DNA from: DATAFF01 sp963744915
Lineage (GTDB): Bacteria > Pseudomonadota > Alphaproteobacteria > Rhizobiales > Aestuariivirgaceae
Assembly: GCA_963744915.1 (NCBI GenBank)
Contig: CAVUUY010000007.1
Coordinates: 248,001 to 312,000 of the forward strand
DNA length: 64,000 bases
Direction: 5' to 3'
The position numbers were made by a program, and so were the translations under genes. Of the stretch, positions 1 to 7,559 are shown piece after piece. The stretch's first letter is position 1. Each line of letters starts with the position of its first letter. The notes below the pieces were generated by a model that worked only from the letters and a program-made list of their open reading frames with translations, was not told the origin of the DNA and searched no databases.

Positions 1-198
1 GGTGGTCCGAGCCGCTGGAGCACCGAGCGCACGGCCGACTGGCAGCCGCTGCGGCCCGATCTCGTGGTCGAGGTGCGTTACGATCATGTCACCGGCAACC
101 GCTTTCGCCACGGCACGACCCTCGTTCGCTGGCGCAAGGACAAGCCGCCGCGACAATGCACGTTCGAGCAACTGGCCAGGACGAAGAAAGGGGAGTGA
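1..198 (+). CDS. ATP-dependent DNA ligase, C-terminal fragment
   Basis: Only the last 65 residues are inside the window; the reading frame is open from base 1 to a TGA at 196-198. The peptide contains PLRPDLVVEVRYDHVTG and ends with KPPRQCTFEQLARTKKGE. It resembles the OB-fold end of the stand-alone ATP-dependent DNA ligases of rhizobia (LigD/LigC type), where the phrase VEVRYDHVTGxRFRHG is typical. Such enzymes seal nicks in repair or end joining. The catalytic lysine domain lies upstream and cannot be checked. The next gene starts 5 bases after the stop and its ribosome-binding site is inside this gene, so the two are probably co-transcribed. Confidence 0.75.
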   Translation, partial: GGPSRWSTERTADWQPLRPDLVVEVRYDHVTGNRFRHGTTLVRWRKDKPPRQCTFEQLARTKKGE

Positions 199-203
199 CC
201 GCA

Positions 204-614
204 ATGGCAACCGTCAGGCTGATTTCCTATCAGGAGGCAAGCCCGGAAGTGCGAGAGGTGTTCGACGACATCCGCCGCACCCGCAAGACCGATTTCATCA
301 ACAACATGTGGCTGGCGCTCGCCAGCGATCCCGCGCTCCTGCGGCGGACCTGGTCCGAGGTCAAAGCGGTCATGGGGCAGGAAAGCGCCATCGACCCGCT
401 GACCAAGGAGATGATCTACATCGCTGTGTCGGCGACCAATGGCTGTGGCTATTGCGTGCATTCCCATACCGCGGCCGCCCGCGCCAAGGGAATGACGCAA
501 GAGCAGCATGGCGAGCTGCTCGCCATCATTGCCCTTGCCGCCAAGACCAACCAGCTTGCCAATGCCCTCGCAGTGCCCGTCGACGCCGCATTCGATCGCG
601 GACAGCAAGACTGA
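204..614 (+). CDS. Carboxymuconolactone decarboxylase/AhpD-like protein
   Basis: A 136-residue protein with the CxxC element of the AhpD/CMD family: NGCGYCVHSHTAAA, with C-G-Y-C and a following histidine. In AhpD this cysteine pair with the downstream His acts as an alkylhydroperoxidase/thiol-disulfide centre. The spacing here fits the peroxidase-related branch rather than the decarboxylase branch. The ATG at 204 follows an AAAGGGGAG Shine-Dalgarno sequence, so I prefer it over the upstream in-frame ATG at 156. It sits directly behind the ligase gene. The substrate cannot be told from sequence. Confidence 0.85.
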   Translation: MATVRLISYQEASPEVREVFDDIRRTRKTDFINNMWLALASDPALLRRTWSEVKAVMGQESAIDPLTKEMIYIAVSATNGCGYCVHSHTAAARAKGMTQEQHGELLAIIALAAKTNQLANALAVPVDAAFDRGQQD

Positions 615-635
615 CGAAAGGAGCCCGGAAGCGCC

Positions 636-782
636 CTACCGCTTCTTTCTCTCCTCAGGCTTGTTCTGGACCGGCGGCGTCGGATGCTGGTGCTGCGCCA
701 GCCACACGAGATAGGCCAGCGGGACGACATAAATCGTCAACATCACGGCAAGCGCGAGATGCATCTTAGTCATTACGTCCAC
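636..782 (-). CDS. Small single-span membrane protein downstream of the MHS transporter
   Basis: About 48 residues with one hydrophobic helix (roughly ALAVMLTIYVVPLAYLVWLA) and a basic, proline-containing tail ending EERKKR. I chose the GTG at 782 because AAAGGA lies 8 bases upstream; the ATG at 773 is the alternative, and the frame is open back to a TTG at 821, three bases after the transporter stop. Same strand and tight spacing suggest translation from the transporter transcript. I do not recognise the family. It could be a small accessory subunit of the transporter, which is inference. Confidence 0.5.
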   Translation of the reverse strand: MDVMTKMHLALAVMLTIYVVPLAYLVWLAQHQHPTPPVQNKPEERKKR

Positions 783-824
783 GTCAACTATCCTTTCACC
801 GGAGCCGCCGGCATCTGACAACTC

Positions 825-2453
825 TTATCGCGTGATGTCCACGTCCTTGGTCTCCCTGAGGAACAGGGCGCCGATCACCACCGTCATGATGGCAACCACG
901 ATCGGATACCACAGGCCGTTATAGATATTGCCGGTGCCCGCGACGATTGCCGTGGCAAGCAACGGCAGCATTCCGCCGAACCAGCCATTTCCGATGTGGT
1001 AGGGCAGCGACATCGACGTGTAGCGGATGCGGGTCGGAAAGAGCTCGACCAGGAAGGCGGCGATCGGGCCATAAACCATGGTGACATAAATCATCATGAT
1101 GACCAGGATCACCTCGGCCATCACCCAGTTGATGCGCGCCGGATCGGCCGTCTTGGGGTAGCCCGCCGCCGCCAGGGCTGCGTTCCACTTGTCGGTATCC
1201 CAGCCATCGATGCGTGTCTGCCCGATCGACACCGATGGCGGCGTCCCGGCCGGCGCATCTTCGGTGGTGAACGACAGCCCGGCCTTGGTCAGAAAGTCCT
1301 TGGACTTGTCGCATTCGGTGAATTTGGACCACGGGCCCACGAAAATGTGGAAGCCGCAGGTGGCCGGATCGACGCGCAGCACCACCGGATTGGCCGCCTG
1401 GAACTCGGCCACCGCCGGGTTGACCGCGGTGGTGAGGCCATGGAACAGCGGGAAATAGGTGAGCGCCGCGATCAGGCACCCCGCCAGGATGATCTTCAGG
1501 CGGCCGATCCGGTCGGACAACCAGCCGAAAAAGATGAAGAACGGCGTGCCGATCAGAAGCGCGATCGCGATCATCAGATAGGCGGTGGCATAATTGACCT
1601 TGAGCGTGATCGTCAAGAAGAACAGGGCATAGAACTGCCCCGTGTACCAGACCACGCCCTGACCTGCCGTTGCTCCGAGCAGCGCCAGCAGCACATAACG
1701 GTTGTTGGGATAGCGCAGGAAGCTGTCGGTCAGCGGCGATCGCGATGCGCGCCCTTCTGCCTTCATCTGCTGGAACACCGGCGATTCATTCAGCTTCAGG
1801 CGGATGTAGATCGAGAAGACGAGGAGGACCAGCGACACCAGGAACGGCAGCCGCCAGCCCCAGGAGGCGAAGGTCGCTGTGTCCATGTTGGTCCGGGCCA
1901 GCCCGATCACCGCGAGCGACAGGAAGAATCCCAGCGTGGCGGTGGTCTGGATCCAGGCCGTGGCATAGCCGCGACGGTCTGCCGACGCGTGCTCCGCGAC
2001 ATAGGTCGCGGCCCCGCCATATTCGCCGCCCAGCGCCAGACCCTGCAGCAGGCGCAGCGCGACCAGCAGGATCGGGGCGAGCCAGCCGATCTGGGCATAG
2101 GTCGGGAGCAGGCCGACCGCGAAGGTCGCAAAGCCCATCACCAGGATGGTGACGATGAAGGTATATTTCCGTCCCACCATGTCGCCGATGCGCCCGAACA
2201 CCAGGGCGCCGAACGGCCGAACCAGGAAGCCGGCGGCATAGGTCGCGAACGCCGACAGCAGGGCAGCCGTGTCGTTTCCCGATGGGAAGAACAGCGCCGC
2301 AAAGAATGGCGCGAGCGTTGCGTAGAGATAGAAGTCGTACCATTCGAACACGGTGCCGAGCGAGGAGGCGAATACCACCTTGCGCTGTTCCTGCGCCGTG
2401 ACCACCACCCCACGTCCAACTCTCTCGACTCCATCGGCTGCAATGTCTGACAT
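825..2453 (-). CDS. MHS-family (metabolite:H+ symporter) MFS transporter
   Basis: A 542-residue major facilitator with the MHS-family hallmarks: an N-terminal GTVFEWYDFYLYATLAPFF segment, RIGDMVGRK in the first cytoplasmic loop, the RLLQGLALGGEYGGAATYVAEH helix and a second WLSDRIGRLK loop. These carriers import carboxylates or related metabolites with protons; the substrate cannot be predicted. It is about 100 residues longer than KgtP/ProP because of a hydrophilic insert (about residues 340-435, with two cysteines) in the C-terminal half. AGGAG stands 9 bases before the ATG. The small membrane protein lies immediately downstream and phzF-like lies 137 bases upstream on the same strand. Confidence 0.9.
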   Translation of the reverse strand: MSDIAADGVERVGRGVVVTAQEQRKVVFASSLGTVFEWYDFYLYATLAPFFAALFFPSGNDTAALLSAFATYAAGFLVRPFGALVFGRIGDMVGRKYTFIVTILVMGFATFAVGLLPTYAQIGWLAPILLVALRLLQGLALGGEYGGAATYVAEHASADRRGYATAWIQTTATLGFFLSLAVIGLARTNMDTATFASWGWRLPFLVSLVLLVFSIYIRLKLNESPVFQQMKAEGRASRSPLTDSFLRYPNNRYVLLALLGATAGQGVVWYTGQFYALFFLTITLKVNYATAYLMIAIALLIGTPFFIFFGWLSDRIGRLKIILAGCLIAALTYFPLFHGLTTAVNPAVAEFQAANPVVLRVDPATCGFHIFVGPWSKFTECDKSKDFLTKAGLSFTTEDAPAGTPPSVSIGQTRIDGWDTDKWNAALAAAGYPKTADPARINWVMAEVILVIMMIYVTMVYGPIAAFLVELFPTRIRYTSMSLPYHIGNGWFGGMLPLLATAIVAGTGNIYNGLWYPIVVAIMTVVIGALFLRETKDVDITR

Positions 2454-2590
2454 GTGGAACCGCTCCTGGGCTTATTGATTGTTGCTCGGGCGTTGATTGA
2501 CCCGTGAATAGTCAGCATACCACTCAAGACCCGGCTGTCTTCTCCGAACTTCGACTATGACCTTGGTATGAGACGGTAATTCTGTCGGGA

Positions 2591-3493
2591 TCAGAGCCGC
2601 ATCACCCCCGATGACACCCGCACCGCCTGGCCTGCGATTCGCACCGCCGATTGTTTGCCGGAGCGAACGTCCACCTCGACTGCGATGAAGCTCGGGCGGC
2701 CCATCTCGATGCCCTGTTCGAGCGTCAGCGCCAGCGTCCCGTCGCCCGGTTTGTCGAACGCCAGGACCTGTGCCGGAAACGCGACCGCCGCAAGGCCGGT
2801 GGCGGGATCCTCGGCGATGCCTTCGTCGGGGGCGAAGAAGCGCACCCGCCAGGCGGCAGGCGTTTCCAGCGCCGTGTAGGCGTATAGGCCGATGCTGCCG
2901 GTCGCTTTCCGAAGCGGCTGCCAGGGGCCGTCCACCACCGCGGTCCTGCGGAGGGTTGCGCTGTCCCTCACCGGAACCGCGAGAATGGTCGCCGTCCCCT
3001 CGAGCGCGCGCGGCCGGTGCCCGCGACAGCCGATCTCGTCAGGTGCGAGCCCGATCGCCGCCGCCACCGCTGCATCGGCGAGGCCGGCGTCCCGGGCGGC
3101 TGCGAGCCGCGGCGCCGTCAATTGCGCGCGTGCCGCACCGCCGGTCCGAGTCACCGTCAGCGGCACCGGCCCGGCCTTGGTCGCCAGCGTGAGCCTGGTC
3201 TCGAACGGGCAGGCATCCTTGTGCTGAAGCTCGGCCAGCAGCACTGCGGTGCCGATCACCGGATGACCGGCGAAGGAGAGCTCGTTGCGCGGTGTGAAGA
3301 TCCTGACCGGGATCATGTCCCGCGATGCCTGCTGGAGGCCGGCGACGAACACCGTCTCGGAGAGATTGAATTCGCGCGCCACCTGCTGCATGCGCTGGTC
3401 GCCGAGCCCGTCGGCCCCGAGCACCACCGCCAGCGGATTGCCGCCGAGCGGCTCGGCGGTGAAGACGTCGAGTGTGTGAAATTCGAACTGCAT
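2591..3493 (-). CDS. PhzF-family phenazine biosynthesis/isomerase-like protein
   Basis: A 300-residue member of the PhzF/DapF-like fold. Visible family motifs are the N-terminal DVFTAEPLGGNPLAVV, EFNLSETVFV with the catalytic glutamate at residue 46, FAGHPVIGTA with His77, and EDPATG in the second half. PhzF isomerises trans-2,3-dihydro-3-hydroxyanthranilate, but most homologues outside phenazine clusters have unknown substrates and no phenazine genes lie here. It is a full-length member. The gene precedes the MHS transporter on the same strand, so an uptake-plus-isomerase pair is possible but unproven. Confidence 0.88.
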   Translation of the reverse strand: MQFEFHTLDVFTAEPLGGNPLAVVLGADGLGDQRMQQVAREFNLSETVFVAGLQQASRDMIPVRIFTPRNELSFAGHPVIGTAVLLAELQHKDACPFETRLTLATKAGPVPLTVTRTGGAARAQLTAPRLAAARDAGLADAAVAAAIGLAPDEIGCRGHRPRALEGTATILAVPVRDSATLRRTAVVDGPWQPLRKATGSIGLYAYTALETPAAWRVRFFAPDEGIAEDPATGLAAVAFPAQVLAFDKPGDGTLALTLEQGIEMGRPSFIAVEVDVRSGKQSAVRIAGQAVRVSSGVMRL

Positions 3494-3521
3494 CGCTCGA
3501 CCTGCCTCTACCGGATCGCGA

Positions 3522-3809
3522 TCATTTCAGCCGGCCGACTTCGCGGGCAAGCTCGGCGAAGCTTTGGATGGCATCCTCCGATTGGCCGAGATTGGCGAGC
3601 TTCAGGCATCGGATCGGGAAGCAAACGGCATCGCGGTTCGATGCGCTCATATCCCCTGCCACATGCACGTCCGCCATCAGCCCGCTCTCGGCCTTGGCCA
3701 GAGCCTCGTCGATCTCCTGAACGGACAGGATGCCCTTGCGCACGAGCACATTGTTGATCGAGGCGACGGCCATCAGCAGGCCTTCGAGCTGGAGATTGGC
3801 GACATGCAT
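3522..3809 (-). CDS. Conserved hypothetical protein of about 95 residues
   Basis: A small soluble protein with an amphipathic N-terminal helix (QLEGLLMAVASINNVLVRKG), the phrase GILSVQEIDEALAKAE, and a conserved-looking stretch SASNRDAVCFPIRCLKLAN. I took the ATG at 3809 because GGAG lies 8 bases upstream; the frame is open to another ATG at 3896. I recall similar unannotated proteins in bradyrhizobia, but no domain assignment is possible by eye. It lies between phzF and a divergently transcribed membrane protein; no function is proposed. Confidence 0.65.
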   Translation of the reverse strand: MHVANLQLEGLLMAVASINNVLVRKGILSVQEIDEALAKAESGLMADVHVAGDMSASNRDAVCFPIRCLKLANLGQSEDAIQSFAELAREVGRLK

Positions 3810-3901
3810 GACTTCCGCTCCCGTGACGGGTTTCCACCCGAATTGCAAAATCGTAGGCTGGAGTTCCGCTCCGACCCTCGAGACACCATAGACCAAGCGC
3901 G

Positions 3902-4426
3902 ATGAGCAACGAATACCGAGACGGCGAAACTGATAATGGCGGCCGTAACATTTCCAAATACATGGCCATCGCCATGGTCCTGCTGGCGATGATCGGCGCC
4001 GCGGTGACGCTCGCCGACGCCGCCTGGGCCCGCACCTATTGGCTGACGCTGGTGCCCATTTTCGGCCTGATGTGCATCGTTGCTGCCTGGAAAGGATCGG
4101 CCGATCCCAACCGCATGGTGGTCCGGCAGATCCTCCACTGGCTGAGCGTCGGGCTGGCGATCATCCTCGACTTCAGCTTCCTCCAGGACAGGGGGGAGCA
4201 GACCGCGGCTGCCACCGGCTTGAGCTCGCTGCTGATTCTGGCGCTCGGATGCCTGCTTGCCGGCATCCATCTCGATTGGCTGTTCGCCGCGGTCGGCTTG
4301 CTGCTGTTCGTGATGCTCATCATTTTCAGCATTGCCCAGGAATATCTCGTGCTGGTGTTCCTCGCCGGTGTCCTGGTCATTGCTCTCCTGCTCGGGGCGC
4401 AATGGTTCGCCAACCGGCCGCGGTGA
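3902..4426 (+). CDS. Multi-span membrane protein of unknown function
   Basis: 174 residues with a short polar N-terminus followed by about five hydrophobic helices (starting at YMAIAMVLLAMIGAAVTLADA and ending VFLAGVLVIALLLGAQWF). No cysteine motif, transporter signature or enzyme motif is visible. It is transcribed away from the 95-residue protein, with at most 92 bases between the two starts. I do not recognise the family beyond a general impression of conserved rhizobial inner-membrane proteins. Confidence 0.7.
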   Translation: MSNEYRDGETDNGGRNISKYMAIAMVLLAMIGAAVTLADAAWARTYWLTLVPIFGLMCIVAAWKGSADPNRMVVRQILHWLSVGLAIILDFSFLQDRGEQTAAATGLSSLLILALGCLLAGIHLDWLFAAVGLLLFVMLIIFSIAQEYLVLVFLAGVLVIALLLGAQWFANRPR

Positions 4427-4440
4427 GGGAACCCTGGGCC

Positions 4441-4536
4441 TCAGTGATAGCCCCGGAAAATCCAGATCAGCAGGAGGACGACCAGGAAGATGGCAAGCCC
4501 GGTCCACCGCAGGTTCCATTTGGTTCGATCCCGCAT
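4441..4536 (-). CDS. 31-residue single-span microprotein
   Basis: A short frame reading MRDRTKWNLRWTGLAIFLVV and then LLLIWIFRGYH: a basic N-terminus and one hydrophobic helix, as in many small bacterial membrane proteins. The ATG lies 12 bases after the stop of the upstream same-strand gene (4549), a spacing consistent with translational coupling. GAGTG about 11 bases before the ATG is only a weak ribosome-binding site. No family is recognised. The composition and position make it plausible as a real gene, but its length gives little statistical support. Confidence 0.4.
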   Translation of the reverse strand: MRDRTKWNLRWTGLAIFLVVLLLIWIFRGYH

Positions 4537-4548
4537 GCGCTTGATCGC

Positions 4549-4743
4549 TCACTCGGCCGGGCGTTCATCCTCGAGGGCGCGCAGCAATCTGGTCAAACCG
4601 AGGAGCTCCTCCTGTCCGGCATCGTTGTAGAGGCTGCGCAGCTTGCCGCCGATGAGCCTGGTTGCCGAAAATGGCGGGTCCACTCTCTCCCCGAGTACCT
4701 TGTCGAGGGCTCCAGTGACGTCCGCAGAGGTGAGTTTGGCCAT
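4549..4743 (-). CDS. Hypothetical protein, about 64 residues
   Basis: A small acidic soluble protein (MAKLTSADVTGALDKVLGER to ALEDERPAE). I prefer the ATG at 4743, preceded by GAGG at 6 bases, over the in-frame ATG at 4800. It contains helical heptad-like leucines in GKLRSLYNDAGQEELLGLTR. No cysteine, signal peptide or known motif is visible. It lies between a DUF3617-like secreted protein upstream and the 31-residue membrane peptide downstream, all on the same strand, so the three may form a small operon of unknown role. Confidence 0.5.
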   Translation of the reverse strand: MAKLTSADVTGALDKVLGERVDPPFSATRLIGGKLRSLYNDAGQEELLGLTRLLRALEDERPAE

Positions 4744-4821
4744 TTCCAGCCTCGTACAGTCTCGGCCTTGAACGTAGCCGATGCTCCGCAGTTCCGCCAC
4801 TGGAAGTGAAGCTTCGCCCGT

Positions 4822-5265
4822 CTAGCGGCTTGCCACCGTGCACAAGCCGAGGCGCCGGCCCGACTGGACCTCGGTCATCGTCATGTTCTTGGCCCCCAGC
4901 GTCATGAAAATGCGCGCGGTGAAGCCGTCGCCCGACAGAACATAAGTGGCGTGCGCCTTGGCCGCTCCGCGCCCCGGGCACACGATATCGTAGTCAAGCC
5001 GGTTGCCGCGCTGCTGCCAGCCCTTGGCGGTGCACGCCCCGAACGGCATGTTGGAGCTGAGGATCGGCAGCATTGGTCCCGCACGATCGGAACCGACGGA
5101 TGCCGCAAGACATGCCGCGTCGGTCCTCTCCACCGCCCACCGCTCGACATGCGGCAGCTCCAATCGGTGGCGGATTTGGTAGGCGCCGGCCTGGAGCGCC
5201 GGCTCGCCGGCCCCGGCGCTGCCCGCCAGCAGGATGAGAAGCACGAATGGGCCAAGCCGTCGCAT
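4822..5265 (-). CDS. Secreted DUF3617-like protein
   Basis: 147 residues with a signal peptide (MRRLGPFVLLILLAGSAGAG) and mature-part features of the DUF3617 family: an N-terminal LQAGAYQIRHRLE strand, several cysteines (AACLAAS, FGACTAKG, YDIVCPG, LGLCTV) and a strand pair ATYVLSGDGFTARIFMTLGAK. A perfect AAGGAGG lies 8 bases before the ATG at 5265, which fixes the start although the frame is open to 5460. The family is periplasmic and of unknown function. The family assignment is by pattern recall. Confidence 0.65.
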   Translation of the reverse strand: MRRLGPFVLLILLAGSAGAGEPALQAGAYQIRHRLELPHVERWAVERTDAACLAASVGSDRAGPMLPILSSNMPFGACTAKGWQQRGNRLDYDIVCPGRGAAKAHATYVLSGDGFTARIFMTLGAKNMTMTEVQSGRRLGLCTVASR

Positions 5266-5377
5266 CGGATCATCCTCCTTGCCAAACCCCGATCTATTGT
5301 CGGCAACAGCCGTGCCGCACTCCGAATGTTGCGCCCGTTCACCGCTTGTGAAGCAACCGGCAGCGGCCCGCTCCCTC

Positions 5378-5659
5378 TCAGTCGAACAGCGTGTTGATCC
5401 GTCCGATGATCCGGTGCTCGGCATGTGACACCGCCGCTGCCGCGTCCTTGTCGTCGACATAACCCGCTGCGTCGGTCCACAGCAGTGACTCCTCGCCCGT
5501 GCCCATTATGGCGACCGCTATGCCATTGCGCCGGAGCGCCCGCTGCAATTCGCTCCGTGGCGTCCTGACCGCCTTCAGGACGGCAGCGCGGACCGCCAGG
5601 GCAGCCACAAGGAAGATGAGCGCGAGAGCAAGGTAAAGGCAAAAGTAATTTGCAATCAT
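5378..5659 (-). CDS. Small membrane-anchored hypothetical protein
   Basis: 93 residues: an N-terminal helix (YFCLYLALALIFLVAALAVR) followed by a soluble tail with a basic segment and an acidic one (WTDAAGYVDDKDAAAAVSHA). GGAG 6 bases upstream supports the ATG at 5659 although the frame is open to 5743. It probably sits in the inner membrane with a cytoplasmic tail. It is divergent from the sulfatase gene. No family is recognised. Confidence 0.5.
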   Translation of the reverse strand: MIANYFCLYLALALIFLVAALAVRAAVLKAVRTPRSELQRALRRNGIAVAIMGTGEESLLWTDAAGYVDDKDAAAAVSHAEHRIIGRINTLFD

Positions 5660-5795
5660 GCAGCACTCCAAATGACAGAACTGTCGCCGTTTCCCGATCA
5701 ACTGCCAGCGTTGCCGGGAAGAGATCAAGCTCGCACCGATCATGACGGGCTGCTATGCTGGTGGTTTGATCGTCCGCGGTGGGGCGGAGAAGACC

Positions 5796-7310
5796 ATGTC
5801 GCGGGCTAACAACATCCTGTTCCTGATGGCCGATCAGCTGTCGCCGCATGCGCTCCCATGCTACGGTCATCCGCTTGTCAAGGCGCCGCATATCGATGCG
5901 CTCGCCCGCCGCGGTGCGGTGTTCGGCAATGCCTACACCGGCAGCCCGATGTGCGTGCCGGCGCGCGCCGCCATGATGACCGGACAGCTCGGCTCGACCA
6001 TCGGCGTCTACGATAGCGGCTCGGAACTGCCCGCCGGCATCCCCACCATCGGCCATTATTTGCGGCTCAATGGCTATGACACCTGCCTCTCCGGCAAGTG
6101 CCACTTCATCGGCCCCGATCAGCTCCACGGTTTCGAGCGCCGCCTGACCACCGATGTCTGTCCCTCCGGCTTCCTGTGGAACGGCGACTGGGACCGGCCG
6201 GATGTCATCCTCGAATGGTACCATACGCTGAAGAACGTCGTGACGGCCGGCGTCGCCGAGCGCTCGATCCAGCAGGACCATGACGAGGAGGCGGCGCAAA
6301 GGGCAACGCGCTGGCTCTACCAATGGGCCCGGGTGCCGGAACGCCGGCCGTTTTGCCTCTTCGTCTCGTTCTCCCATCCCCATGATCCCTATGTGACGCC
6401 GCAACGCTATTGGGATCGCTATGACCACGACGCCATCGACATGCCGGCAGTGCCGCATATCCCGGTCGACCAACGCGATCCCTATGCAGCCTGGCTCTAT
6501 CGCCACTATGACCGATCCGAATATGCCATATCGCAAGAGCATGTCCGCACCGCCCGGCATGCTTATTACGGCAACATTTCCTTCATCGACGATCTGATCG
6601 GCGGCATTCTCGCGACGCTCCGCACCATTCGGGAAGACGAGCGCACCACCATCGTGCTCTGCGCCGATCATGGCGACATGCTGGGCGAGCGCGGCCTCTG
6701 GTACAAGATGGCCCCCTATGAGCGTTCCACCCGGATCCCGCTGATCATCGCCACGCCCGGCATGACAGGGCCGCGGCGGATAGACCGCAACGTGTCGCTG
6801 ATCGACCTCATGCCGACCATGCTCGATCTCGCCGGCTGCATGTCGTCCCTGGTCGAGCCGATCGACGGGCTGAGCCTGAAGCCGCTGCTCGACGATCCCG
6901 CTGCCGAATGGCCGGACATGGTGGCGAGCGAGATGTTCTTCGAGGGCCTGGCCGAGCCGGCGCTGATGCTCCGCTGCGGCCGCTACAAATATGTGCGCTG
7001 CAGTCGCGCCGCCGCTCTCCTGTTCGACCTCGAGCAGGATCCGCATGAGCTGCGCGATCTCGCCGCCGACCCGGCCTATGCCGGCGTCGTCAACGAGCTG
7101 CGGCTGAAGATCGAGCAGCGCTGGGACATCGATCGGTTGACCGCCGACATCCTGAAAAGCCAGCGCCGCCGCAATTTGATCATGCGGGCCGTGAGCCTCG
7201 GCCGGACCCCGGCCTGGGACTTCCAGCCGTTCGAGGATGCAACCCGCATGTACTATCGCGGCGGCGGCAATTGGCACGAGGCGGAGGAACGCGACTTCCT
7301 GCGTTTCTGA
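5796..7310 (+). CDS. betC: Sulfatase, choline-sulfatase (BetC) type
   Basis: 504 residues of the type I sulfatase fold. The formylglycine site is C53-V-P-A-R inside GSPMCVPARAAMMTGQ; metal ligands include D13 (LMADQ) and the later CADHGDMLGE. The sequence continues GYDTCLSGKCHFIGPDQLHG and FERRLTTDVCPSGF, which is very close to choline-sulfatases, and it has their C-terminal extension. BetC releases choline and sulfate from choline-O-sulfate in the cytoplasm (no signal peptide here). GGAG 6 bases before the ATG at 5796 supports this start over 5742. No choline transporter, betA, betB or betI lies nearby, so a different sulfate ester is possible. Confidence 0.8.
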   Translation: MSRANNILFLMADQLSPHALPCYGHPLVKAPHIDALARRGAVFGNAYTGSPMCVPARAAMMTGQLGSTIGVYDSGSELPAGIPTIGHYLRLNGYDTCLSGKCHFIGPDQLHGFERRLTTDVCPSGFLWNGDWDRPDVILEWYHTLKNVVTAGVAERSIQQDHDEEAAQRATRWLYQWARVPERRPFCLFVSFSHPHDPYVTPQRYWDRYDHDAIDMPAVPHIPVDQRDPYAAWLYRHYDRSEYAISQEHVRTARHAYYGNISFIDDLIGGILATLRTIREDERTTIVLCADHGDMLGERGLWYKMAPYERSTRIPLIIATPGMTGPRRIDRNVSLIDLMPTMLDLAGCMSSLVEPIDGLSLKPLLDDPAAEWPDMVASEMFFEGLAEPALMLRCGRYKYVRCSRAAALLFDLEQDPHELRDLAADPAYAGVVNELRLKIEQRWDIDRLTADILKSQRRRNLIMRAVSLGRTPAWDFQPFEDATRMYYRGGGNWHEAEERDFLRF

Positions 7311-7452
7311 CCGCCGGCTTCGAAGTGGCGGCCCGGATGTCGAGAAAAAAATTTCGCCGCGGGGGAACGGACGGACGGCGGCGGCGTTGATCGCTTGTTA
7401 AGGTTTACGGCCGCGGTATCGCCGTTAAGGCTGATGTCGCAGGCCGCAAGAG

Positions 7453-7485
7453 AGCCTCGTAGGAACCTCCTGCGGGGCTTTCTTT
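7453..7485 (+). terminator. Hairpin with T-rich tail and CCUCC-containing loop region
   Basis: Bases 7453-7463 pair with 7469-7479 over 11 positions (two G-U), closing a 5-base loop, followed by TTTCTTT. This resembles an intrinsic terminator on the + strand. It is about 140 bases past the sulfatase stop, so it could end that transcript or a short RNA between 7320 and 7485. The loop and 3' arm read AACCUCCUG, complementary to a Shine-Dalgarno sequence. Confidence 0.5.
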
Positions 7486-7559
7486 GCGCGTCTCCCTAGA
7501 CACGCGGTTGCCGCTACGATATTGATCCGTGGTCGTTTTCCTGAGGTTCCCCCCATCCC

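Noticed and set aside
2..769. 255-codon + strand frame at the window start
   Set aside because: It is out of frame with the ligase end and the AhpD-like gene, both of which have strong family matches.
4902..7277. 791-codon minus-strand frame across the sulfatase and a small gene
   Set aside because: It runs antisense to two supported features and has no recognisable domain.
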